From assembly GCA_964454305.1 (NCBI GenBank), contig CAYVXX010000040.1, positions 1 through 19,960 on the forward strand: 19,960 bases of DNA, given 5' to 3'. Within the stretch, counting starts at the first letter, position 1. Each line of letters opens with the position of its first letter. Shown one piece after another: positions 7,994 to 14,466 of the stretch. The notes beneath the pieces are model-generated. The model made no database searches. It saw nothing but the letters and a program-made list of their open reading frames with translations, and was not told the origin of the DNA. The position numbers and the translations under genes were made by a program. The DNA comes from JAUSPI01 sp964454305. GTDB taxonomy: Bacteria > Desulfobacterota > Syntrophia > Syntrophales > JADFWA01.

Positions 7994-8380
7994 ATGAAAA
8001 AAGCAAAGATGTGGGTAATAATCTTTCTCGTTTTCATTCTCGGGGCACTGGCAGGTTCACTGGGAATGCAGCAGTACATCCAGTATAAGCTTTCAGATTT
8101 TTTCAGAAGGGGCGAGCATGGACGAGTGGAAACATTGCTTGCAAGAATGTCTCGAGATGTTGCTCTCACGGATGCTCAACAAGTCGAAATAAAAAATATT
8201 TTGCAGGAATCACATAACAGGATTCATGAAATCAAAACGCAAACCGATCCTCACATCAGGGCAATCATAGATGACAGCTTCCGGCGGATCAGAGAGAAAT
8301 TGAACGATGATCAAAAGAAAAAATTCGATGATTTCCACGAAAGGCTCAAAAAGCACAGAAGGCACCCACCTCCTTTTTAA
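7994..8380 (+). CDS. Membrane-anchored Spy/CpxP-like periplasmic sensor (CnrX-like position)
   Basis: The protein has 128 residues. Residues about 7-27 are one hydrophobic helix (MWVIIFLVFILGALAGSLGM) with no clear cleavage site, so an N-terminal anchor with a periplasmic helical domain is likely. The domain carries MSRDVALTDAQQVEIKNILQ, the LTxxQ motif of the Spy/CpxP/CnrX superfamily, then long charged helices and a His/Pro-rich tail (KKHRRHPPPF). GAGGTGATGACATC before the ATG gives the RBS. It is the third gene after sigma and anti-sigma, 12 bp downstream, matching a sigma, anti-sigma and periplasmic-sensor layout like CnrH-CnrY-CnrX of Cupriavidus. It could sense metal or misfolded envelope protein. 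The His tail is suggestive only. A second LTxxQ protein opens the divergent operon. Confidence 0.75.
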   Translation: MKKAKMWVIIFLVFILGALAGSLGMQQYIQYKLSDFFRRGEHGRVETLLARMSRDVALTDAQQVEIKNILQESHNRIHEIKTQTDPHIRAIIDDSFRRIREKLNDDQKKKFDDFHERLKKHRRHPPPF

Positions 8381-8485
8381 TCATTGATTGTTAATACTGT
8401 ATTGACTGCTATAGTTCTCAGTAATGTTAAATTTCTGTCTGTTATTCAGCAAATGTGAGGATACGGTACTGTTTGAAAAAGTTTC

Positions 8486-8515
8486 TTGACAACGGGAGGC
8501 AGGTTTCTGTATTAT
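8486..8515 (+). promoter_or_regulatory. Sigma70-type promoter of the DAHP synthase leader transcript
   Basis: TTGACA (8486-8491) and TATTAT (8510-8515) are separated by 18 bp; the -35 is a perfect consensus and the -10 differs at one base. The predicted start near 8522 is about 27 nt before the leader-peptide ATG and about 250 nt before the DAHP synthase start, leaving a long regulatory leader. Confidence 0.8.
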
Positions 8516-8548
8516 GCAAAATAAGTTTGAAGCATAAGGAATTTGAGA

Positions 8549-8632
8549 ATGAGAAAACTTACAGGGAATAAAAATTATTTTTGGTGCTGGTGGTTTAATA
8601 ATGCCTTAAGGGAGTGGGCCGCCGGGACCTGA
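8549..8632 (+). CDS. Aromatic-rich leader peptide (27 aa) of the DAHP synthase attenuator
   Basis: A small ORF from ATG 8549 to TGA 8630-8632. AAGGA lies 8 nt before the ATG. Residues 10-16 read YFWCWWF: six aromatic residues out of seven, encoded at 8576-8596, with another Trp at residue 23. Such density of Trp, Phe and Tyr in a 27-residue peptide is characteristic of amino-acid attenuator leaders (compare E. coli TrpL, two adjacent Trp, and PheL, runs of Phe). It is followed by an intrinsic terminator and then by aroF, whose product makes the common precursor of all three amino acids. Ribosome stalling at 8576-8596 would leave 8621-8627 free to pair with 8670-8676. Ribosomes reaching the stop would cover it. 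Function is inferred; the peptide, RBS, promoter and terminator are directly visible. Confidence 0.85.
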   Translation: MRKLTGNKNYFWCWWFNNALREWAAGT

Positions 8633-8676
8633 TTATACAAAATGATAGTATTTCAAAGACCGTGACCATTCCTGGC
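8621..8676 (+). promoter_or_regulatory. Candidate antiterminator helix
   Basis: GCCGGGA (8621-8627) can pair with TCCTGGC (8670-8676), 7 bp with one G-U. The downstream partner lies in the loop of the terminator at 8655-8692 and the helix would enclose its 5' arm, so the two folds compete unless a pseudoknot forms. The upstream partner ends 3 nt before the leader stop codon, where a terminating ribosome would mask it. Found by eye, without energy calculation. Confidence 0.4.
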
Positions 8677-8692
8677 CACGGTCTTTTTTTTT
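8655..8692 (+). terminator. Intrinsic terminator (attenuator) in the DAHP synthase leader
   Basis: AAAGACCGTG (8655-8664) pairs with CCACGGTCTTT (8676-8686) over 10 bp, and is followed by a run of nine T (8684-8692). It sits 22 nt after the leader-peptide stop and about 80 nt before the DAHP synthase start, the usual place of an attenuator. Confidence 0.88.
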
Positions 8693-8701
8693 CAAGTTAA
8701 G

Positions 8702-8735
8702 AAGGGGCTGTGGGAAATACCTGCATCCCCTTTTT
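8702..8735 (+). terminator. Second terminator-like hairpin directly before aroF
   Basis: AAGGGG (8702-8707) pairs with CCCCTT (8727-8732). Inside, one C/U mismatch is followed by six more pairs (8709-8714 with 8720-8725, two of them wobble) and a 5-nt loop. A run of five T (8731-8735) follows. It gives two tandem terminator-like structures within about 80 nt. It might be a second attenuation step or a fail-safe. Confidence 0.55.
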
Positions 8736-8773
8736 CTGTTATCGGGATATATTAAAAAGAAAAGGAGCACACC

Positions 8774-9775
8774 ATGTTAATTGTAATGAGTAAAAAGGCG
8801 AAACCGGAAGAGATTGACGTTGTAGTTAAAGCCATCCATGGAAAAGGGTATACGGCACGCCCTATTCCGGGAGGGGAGCGAACGGCTATCGGTGTCTTGC
8901 ATAATGAAGGGGCCGTTGATGCCTCTTATTTTCTGGGACTGGCCGGTGTCAAGGACGTCATTCCCGTCACGCATCCGTACAAACTGGTAAGCCGTGAATT
9001 CCAGCCTGAAGACACCATCGTGCAGGTAGGAGATGTTAAAATAGGCAACGCTTATCTGACCATCATTGCGGGCCCCTGCGCAGTTGAAAGCGAAGAGCAG
9101 TGCTTAATCATCGCCCGGAAAGTGAAACAGGCCGGGGCGCAAATATTCAGAGGAGGGGCTTTCAAGCCGAGAACGTCACCCTATTCATTTCAGGGTCTTG
9201 GTGAAAAAGGGCTGCAAATCCTGGCCAGGGTGCGCGAAGATACGGGAATGCCGGTTGTTACAGAGGTTTTAGACAAAGAAACGTTTGAATTAGTTGAGGA
9301 ATATGCCGACGTAGTTCAGATCGGGGCACGGAACATGCAGAACTTCAGCCTGCTCAGACGGGCAGGGCAGTCACGAAAGCCGGTTCTTCTCAAACGCGGG
9401 ATGGCTGCCACTATTGAAGAATGGCTCATGGCAGCAGAATACATCATGGAAGGCGGAAACACGCAGGTTATTTTATGTGAACGGGGAGTCCGTACCTTTT
9501 CCCACCACAGCCGGAACACGCTGGATCTCTCGGCTGTCGCCGCCGTGAAACTGGAAAGCCATCTTCCCATCATAGTCGACCCCAGCCATGCCGCCGGACG
9601 TCGCGATCAGGTGATTCCATTAAGCCGTGCCGCTGTTGCCGTAGGCGCTCACGGACTGATGGTGGAAGTGCACCACGCTCCGGAAGAAGCTCTCAGCGAC
9701 GGAGCGCAGTCCCTTTACCCCGAGGGTTTTGAGACGCTGTGTAATCAGATTAGACCCATTTTTGATATTTTTTAA
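8774..9775 (+). CDS. aroF: 3-deoxy-7-phosphoheptulonate (DAHP) synthase, type I-beta with N-terminal regulatory domain
   Basis: The 333-residue enzyme condenses phosphoenolpyruvate and erythrose 4-phosphate to DAHP, the first step of the shikimate pathway, in the cytoplasm. Residues about 1-70 form a ferredoxin-like/ACT-type domain (MLIVMSKKAKPEEIDVVVKA), as in the Thermotoga maritima enzyme, where it mediates feedback inhibition by Tyr and Phe. The TIM barrel follows with AGPCAVES (metal-ligand Cys), FRGGAFKPRTSPYSFQG (substrate phosphate and PEP binding), RNMQNF, LLKRGM, CERGVRTF and VDPSHAAGRR (metal-ligand His). Length fits the about 335-340 of this class. GGAG 7 nt before the ATG marks the start. 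It stands alone behind an aromatic-responsive leader, so it is probably controlled both by attenuation and allosterically. Confidence 0.95.
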   Translation: MLIVMSKKAKPEEIDVVVKAIHGKGYTARPIPGGERTAIGVLHNEGAVDASYFLGLAGVKDVIPVTHPYKLVSREFQPEDTIVQVGDVKIGNAYLTIIAGPCAVESEEQCLIIARKVKQAGAQIFRGGAFKPRTSPYSFQGLGEKGLQILARVREDTGMPVVTEVLDKETFELVEEYADVVQIGARNMQNFSLLRRAGQSRKPVLLKRGMAATIEEWLMAAEYIMEGGNTQVILCERGVRTFSHHSRNTLDLSAVAAVKLESHLPIIVDPSHAAGRRDQVIPLSRAAVAVGAHGLMVEVHHAPEEALSDGAQSLYPEGFETLCNQIRPIFDIF

Positions 9776-9779
9776 TCCA

Positions 9780-9815
9780 CAGATTTCGCAGATTACACGG
9801 ATTACTCTAATTACT
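9780..9815. repeat. Short imperfect tandem repeat (9-bp period) after aroF
   Basis: Four 9-bp units follow each other just after the aroF stop: CAGATTTCG, CAGATTACA, CGGATTACT, CTAATTACT. They share the core (A/G)ATTxC or close variants. I recall similar CAGATT-type intergenic repeats in environmental bacterial genomes, but cannot confirm copy number here. Confidence 0.55.
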
Positions 9816-9860
9816 TGAAGTGCGATGTGAAATCTATGAGCCAAAGGGGCCAGGGAAAAC

Positions 9861-9900
9861 TTTCTATTGATAAAGCCATTCGTTAGTGGTATTAATCGCC
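9861..9900. repeat. Intergenic segment similar to 19761-19800
   Basis: Both segments read ATTGATAA, a short variable part containing AAAG, then GTTxGTGGTATTAA with a one-base difference, each preceded by an A-rich run. The similarity extends over about 35 bp with one small indel. It may be a dispersed intergenic element. Confidence 0.45.
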
Positions 9901-9996
9901 TCTTTTACGCCATCGACCGTCAGGAACTGCGACCCTTCCGGTCAGTGAACTCAGCCGATTTTATTGAGGACAGCCACCAATTATTGATCGTTTCGT

Positions 9997-10049
9997 AAAA
10001 AGTCCAGGAATCCTTCCCCCGTTAATGAGGAGGGAATTTTGGGCTTTTT
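9997..10049 (+). terminator. Long hairpin with flanking A/T tracts upstream of lepA
   Basis: AAAAAGTCC (9997-10005) pairs with GGGCTTTTT (10041-10049); AGGA pairs with TTTT by A-U and G-U; one A/A mismatch; TCCTTCC (10011-10017) pairs with GGAGGGA (10029-10035). The loop has 11 nt. In total about 20 pairs in a 21-position stem. The A and T tracts make it able to stop transcription from either side. It probably ends aroF transcription, though it could also act on lepA. Confidence 0.65.
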
Positions 10050-10081
10050 AATAGACCATCAAGAATAAAGGCCAGGATTTA

Positions 10082-11878
10082 ATGGAAAATATACGTAACT
10101 TCAGCATTATAGCCCACATCGACCACGGGAAATCAACCCTTGCCGACCGGCTGATACAATATACGGGTGTTTCCGATGCCCGGACATTCAAGGACCAGAT
10201 CCTCGACACTATGGATATCGAGCGGGAGAGGGGCATCACCATCAAAAGCCAGGCTATTTCGCTTCCCTACGAGGGGCGGGACGGTACAGAATACACACTC
10301 AATCTCATCGACACCCCCGGCCATGTGGATTTTTCTTATGAAGTCTCCCGTTCCTTAGCCTCCTGCGAGGGGGTGCTTCTTCTGATCGATGCGGCCCAGG
10401 GAGTGCAGGCCCAGACACTTGCCAATCTCTACCTGGCGATGGAACACGACCTCCAGATCATTCCCGTTATCAATAAGATTGACCTCCCGTCAGCAGACAT
10501 CGATCGAGTCATAGAACAGATAGACAGAGAGCTGGGGCTCGATCCGGACAGCCACCTTAAATGTTCGGCAAAAGAAGGGACGGGGATAGAAGCCATTCTC
10601 GAGGCCATCGTGGAGAGGATTCCGGCTCCCGCGGGTGATACCGAAGCCCCCCTTGCCGCCCTTATTTTCGATGCACATTACGACTCCTTCCGAGGCACGG
10701 TAATCCACTGCCGTATTTTCGACGGTACGGTAAAAAGCGGGGATATCATCCGCTTCATGTACAATGATGCCGCTTACAAGGTCGAGGAGGTGGGCCGGTT
10801 TCTGCTTTCCCGGCAGAAGCGCAACAGCCTCTCCGCCGGCGATGTAGGTTACATTATTGCCGGAGTTAAAACCGTCTCTGATGTCCGCACCGGGGATACG
10901 GTCACCTTAGACGGCAGACCCTGCAGCCAGCCGCTGCCCGGTTTCCGGGAAGTAAAACCGGTGGTCTTCGCCTCCATCTACCCCATCGACTCCGACGACT
11001 ATCAGGATCTGGCCGATTCGCTCGAAAAATACATATTAAACGATGCCTCCTTCGTTTATCAGAAGGACGCCTCGGTAGCCCTGGGACAGGGTTTTCGCTG
11101 CGGCTTTCTGGGGCTGTTGCACCTCGAAATCGTTCAGGGAAGGCTGGAGAGGGAATACGACCTTTCCATAATTCTTTCCATACCCAGCGTACGCTACCGT
11201 TTCACACTGAAAAACGGGACAACCATGGATGTGGACAATCCGTCCTACTACCCTGATCCCGGATCAATCGCCGGCTCGGAAGAACCCTATATCCGCGCCT
11301 CCATGATGCTTCCCGAAAGGTACCTTGGAGCTGTCATGAAACTGTGCATGGAAAAACGCGGTGTGAACTCCACGCTCAATTACATTACCCCGGAGCGTGT
11401 CGAGCTCACCTACGAAATGCCGTTAGCCGAGGTGATCTTTGATTTCTACGATAAATTCAAGTCCGTCACCCAGGGCTACGGATCCTTTGATTACGACCTG
11501 ATCGACTACCGTCCCAGCAACCTGGTGCTGGTAGACATCCTCGTAAACGGGGAAAAGGTGGATGCCTTATCACAGATCGCCCACCGCGAACGCGCCCGTG
11601 CCCGGGCTCTTAATGCCTGCGAACGGCTCAAGGAAGAGATTCCCAAGCAGATGTTCAAAATTGCCATACAGGGGGTGATCGGAGGCGATATCATTGCGCG
11701 GACGACCATTTCCGCCTTCAGGAAGGATGTCACGGCAAAGTGCTATGGCGGCGATATCACGAGGAAACGAAAACTTCTGGAAAAACAGAAGAAGGGCAAG
11801 AAACGTATGAAGATGATCGGCTCGGTAAGCATTCCCCAGGGCGCCTTCCTCGCTGTCCTGAGATCCGATGCCGATTAG
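10082..11878 (+). CDS. lepA: Elongation factor 4 (ribosome back-translocase LepA)
   Basis: This 598-residue translational GTPase binds stalled or mistranslocated ribosomes. GTPase motifs are in order: G1 AHIDHGKST (about residues 10-18), switch I with RERGITIKSQA, G3 DTPGH, G4 NKIDLP and the SAKEGTGI stretch for G5. They are followed by domain II, the EF-G-like domains III and V (GFRCGFLGLLHLEIVQGRLEREY is a LepA hallmark) and the LepA-specific C-terminal domain with the basic end KKGKKRMKMIGSVSIPQGAFLAVL. Length matches the usual about 600. AGGA before the ATG supports the start. hemW follows after 30 bp; lepA-hemW adjacency is known from many bacteria. Confidence 0.98.
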   Translation: MENIRNFSIIAHIDHGKSTLADRLIQYTGVSDARTFKDQILDTMDIERERGITIKSQAISLPYEGRDGTEYTLNLIDTPGHVDFSYEVSRSLASCEGVLLLIDAAQGVQAQTLANLYLAMEHDLQIIPVINKIDLPSADIDRVIEQIDRELGLDPDSHLKCSAKEGTGIEAILEAIVERIPAPAGDTEAPLAALIFDAHYDSFRGTVIHCRIFDGTVKSGDIIRFMYNDAAYKVEEVGRFLLSRQKRNSLSAGDVGYIIAGVKTVSDVRTGDTVTLDGRPCSQPLPGFREVKPVVFASIYPIDSDDYQDLADSLEKYILNDASFVYQKDASVALGQGFRCGFLGLLHLEIVQGRLEREYDLSIILSIPSVRYRFTLKNGTTMDVDNPSYYPDPGSIAGSEEPYIRASMMLPERYLGAVMKLCMEKRGVNSTLNYITPERVELTYEMPLAEVIFDFYDKFKSVTQGYGSFDYDLIDYRPSNLVLVDILVNGEKVDALSQIAHRERARARALNACERLKEEIPKQMFKIAIQGVIGGDIIARTTISAFRKDVTAKCYGGDITRKRKLLEKQKKGKKRMKMIGSVSIPQGAFLAVLRSDAD

Positions 11879-11908
11879 AACTAACGCCTTTGTAAAAGGA
11901 AAAAAAAT

Positions 11909-13033
11909 ATGGATGCGCCGCCCGGCCTTTACATCCACATCCCCTTCTGCCGCAGCAAGTGCCGCTATTGCGGCTTCTATTCGACAACATCACTCGACCT
12001 GATAGGAAATTTTCTCGATGTCCTCCGCCGGGAAATGGACATTTACCGGACGGGATTTTCCGAATTTGATACCGTCTACATCGGCGGCGGAACGCCTTCG
12101 GTGCTTTCAGTAAAAGACCTGGGAGCTATCCTGGACGTGGCGGCAAACAGGTTTACCGTTGATTCCCGGGCAGAAATCACGGTAGAGGTGAATCCGGCGG
12201 ATATCGATCTTAACGGCCTCAAGGCATTGCGCAACCTGAGAATCAACCGCATCAACATAGGCGTCCAATCCTTTGACGACGATATCCTGAAGTTCCTGGG
12301 AAGGAGGCATAATCGCCGTCAGGCCCTCTCGGCGCTGACAGCCTCGGAAAGAGCGGGATTTGACAATATCGGCATGGATCTTATCTACGGCGTTCCGGGG
12401 CAGGAAGTCACCTCCTGGACGGATACCCTTCACCTTGCCCTCTCCTTCAAACCGGCGCACCTTAGCTGCTACCAGCTTACCGTTGAACCCGAAACCCCTT
12501 TAGGCATCGGACATGCGAAGGGGGAAATTTCGATGCCGGAAGAGGAAACCCTGGCCGACCTTTTCTTCCAAACGTCGGGGATCATTGAGAAGGCGGGCTA
12601 CATCCACTACGAGGTGTCCAGTTTCGCAAGAAATGCGGAGCTTCAATCGCGACACAACCAAAAATACTGGGATCATACGCCTTATCTTGGTCTGGGACCG
12701 GCGGCGCACTCTTTTGACGGATGCGGACGGTGGTCGAATTACCGATCCCTCCACGCCTATATCGAAGATTTGAAAAGAGAAAAGCCCCCCGTGGCGGCTT
12801 CGGAAACGCTGACCGATGAACAGTTGCGCCTAGAGGCCCTCTTTTTGGGATTGCGGACAAAAAGAGGAATCCACTTTGAGGAGTACAAGATGCGCTATGG
12901 ATACAACCTCGTATCGGAAAAGGCGGAGATGATATCACTGCTCGCGGAAAGAGGGTTCGTGGAAATAAAAGACGGCCGCCTGAAACCGACCCTTGCCGGC
13001 ATGGCTGTTGCCGACAGTCTGGCGTTGATATAG
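11909..13033 (+). CDS. hemW: HemW-like radical SAM heme chaperone
   Basis: The protein has 374 residues. The radical-SAM cluster motif is C14-x3-C18-x2-C21 (CRSKCRYC), followed by GFY rather than the extra C-x-C cysteine of HemN, which favours HemW over coproporphyrinogen dehydrogenase. Next come YIGGGTPS (SAM binding), VEVNPADI, INIGVQSF and GMDLIYGVPGQ. The HemW-type C-terminal domain has RHNQKYWDHTPYLGLGPAAHSF, the HNxxYW signature linked to heme binding. Length is typical (about 370-400). AAGGA before the ATG marks the start. It probably forms an operon with lepA. HemW is known to bind heme and is thought to hand it to target proteins; it is not a dehydrogenase. Confidence 0.93.
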   Translation: MDAPPGLYIHIPFCRSKCRYCGFYSTTSLDLIGNFLDVLRREMDIYRTGFSEFDTVYIGGGTPSVLSVKDLGAILDVAANRFTVDSRAEITVEVNPADIDLNGLKALRNLRINRINIGVQSFDDDILKFLGRRHNRRQALSALTASERAGFDNIGMDLIYGVPGQEVTSWTDTLHLALSFKPAHLSCYQLTVEPETPLGIGHAKGEISMPEEETLADLFFQTSGIIEKAGYIHYEVSSFARNAELQSRHNQKYWDHTPYLGLGPAAHSFDGCGRWSNYRSLHAYIEDLKREKPPVAASETLTDEQLRLEALFLGLRTKRGIHFEEYKMRYGYNLVSEKAEMISLLAERGFVEIKDGRLKPTLAGMAVADSLALI

Positions 13034-13478
13034 ACAGATGTCCTTCATAACTTAGGCTCAATAAAATTGTCACGGCTTACTTTCAGCTTCGCCAGTGAAA
13101 AGGAATTATGGAATTTCCCTTGTTTTTTTGCTGTAGTTGTTTTATAAATTTCAGCTAAAGGTGGGATCTGAAGACTATACTTGTCTTTACTAATATTATT
13201 TTTCTGCCGAATTTACTCATTTAATCTGACCGATAAGACACACGCCAAATGTGTTGTTGCAGACCCCGATCCCATAACCCCTATTTGTTCTGTTTTTGAA
13301 AATTGACCCTTGCTAACCTGACTACTGAATTTAAAACTTTACGTAACGAATAAGAAGTCATTTTTAATAATATAAAGTGTTTTAGTATCTTTTTTGAGCC
13401 CCATGCCTGCAATACATGCGGAGCTAACTCAAGAAATGTAGAAATTTGAAAGGTTCATTTGATGGAGGAGAGAGTGTG
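13034..13478. other. Non-coding stretch between hemW and the lipoprotein gene
   Basis: No gene is convincing here. The only structure I can support is a weak terminator-like hairpin at 13100-13129. A possible -35-like TTGACC near 13310 has no good -10. The region is AT-rich and otherwise featureless to me. Confidence 0.6.
13100..13129 (+). terminator. Weak terminator-like hairpin after hemW
   Basis: AAGGAATT (13100-13107) can pair with AATTTCCCTT (13112-13121) with two single-base bulges and a 4-nt loop, followed by seven T (13123-13129). It is about 65 nt after the hemW stop, a fitting place for operon termination. Confidence 0.4.
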
Positions 13479-14366
13479 ATGAAATCAAAGATGAATTGGG
13501 GATGGAAGTTTTTCGCAATTCTATTGTGTTCAATCATGGCGGGATGCTCTCTTGGGCCGAAAGCCCTCAAAGGGAATCGCCTCGACTACAACGTAAGTAT
13601 TCAGAAGAGCAACAACGAAGAACTGCTAATCAATCTTGTCCGGGCAAAGTATTTCGAACCGCTATTTTTCCTTAAGGTGGGTTCGATTTCGTCATCATTC
13701 AGCTACTCAGTCAATGCGTCTCTGGCGGGGACAATCTATAGCAAGGGAAGTGATTTATTCGCAAATTCCGTGTCACCGACTCTTGGCGCTGATTATGGTG
13801 AAAAACCAACTATTACATACACACCTGTCCAGGGAGAGCAAGCACTAAAGCAGCTTATGGAGGAAATTAATCTGGATCGGTTTCTGCTCCTCACTCGGGC
13901 GAATTGGAGTATCAGCTCTCTTATGTGGACCGTCGTGCAACGGATCGGTGAACTCTATAATTTCGAACCCGAAATGACCAAGGTAAGAGATGTTCCTTAT
14001 TCTAAATTCCTTGATCTTGCAGATATATTTTACCGAATGCAATTACGTGGTGATATTGAATTCGTTGGTGTCGATAAGGAAGGCAACGGCACCATGCAAT
14101 TACGATATACCGGGCCTGAGGAAGCCGACGAAGTCGAGAAGCTTCTTGGCATCAATCCCGAGAGGATCGGCGCTCCGGAAGGTAAGATCATCTCAAGTAT
14201 AAAACTAACACCGGTGAGGGATCTTACTGCAGGCCTTAAGAAAAACAAAAGGCACAACGAAGTCCCCATCAAATTTAAGAGTTGTTTCGGAGTCCTCTAC
14301 GATCTTGCGCGCAATGTGGAGGTGCCCGAAAAAGATACAGAGAGGGGTCTCACACAGAAATATGAA
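13479..14366 (+). CDS. Unrecognised outer-membrane lipoprotein, 3' end lost in assembly gap 1
   Basis: About 296 residues are visible from ATG 13479, with GGAGGA about 9 nt upstream; the frame can also open at TTG 13446 or GTG 13476. A lipoprotein signal is clear: positive N-terminus, hydrophobic core FFAILLCSIMAGC, lipobox MAGC with Ser at +2 suggesting outer-membrane sorting. The mature start has DYNVSIQKSNNEELLINLVR followed by AKYFEPLFFLKVGSISSSFS. I have the impression that this Asn/Glu-Leu-Leu-xNLVR pattern recurs in uncharacterised proteobacterial lipoproteins, but I know no function. The middle has GEQALKQLMEEINLDRFLLL and a helical RIGELYNFEPEM segment. The frame enters the N run at 14367, so the true stop is unseen. 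The apparent read-through past the gap into other coding frames is meaningless. Confidence 0.75.
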
Positions 14367-14466
14367 NNNNNNNNNNNNNNNNNNNNNNNNNNNNNNNNNN
14401 NNNNNNNNNNNNNNNNNNNNNNNNNNNNNNNNNNNNNNNNNNNNNNNNNNNNNNNNNNNNNNNNNN
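14367..14466. other. Assembly gap 1 (100 N)
   Basis: Exactly 100 N, the conventional length for a gap of unknown size. The flanks share no visible overlap. The left flank is inside the lipoprotein gene and the right flank is inside the PBP4-family gene; both are missing parts, so the true gap must hold at least the lipoprotein end and about 60-90 codons of the carboxypeptidase. Confidence 0.98.

Larger units (their letters stand above)
9776..10081. other. Intergenic region between aroF and lepA
   Basis: No convincing gene is seen. It holds the 9-bp-period repeat (9780-9815), a segment resembling one near the window end (9861-9900 versus 19761-19800), and a long hairpin just before lepA (9997-10049). 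Short frames here lack RBS and coding character. Confidence 0.7.

Noticed and set aside
11909..13033. HemN (oxygen-independent coproporphyrinogen dehydrogenase)
   Set aside because: The extra C-x-C cysteine of HemN is absent and the HNxxYW motif of HemW is present, next to lepA.
12582..13073. 163-residue minus-strand frame
   Set aside because: Antisense to hemW, low-complexity composition, no start signal.
13451..13475. AGGTTCATTTGA shared with 16123-16134 upstream of the AOR gene
   Set aside because: Only 12 identical bases followed by a purine-rich RBS-like stretch in both; too short to claim a repeat without a genome count.
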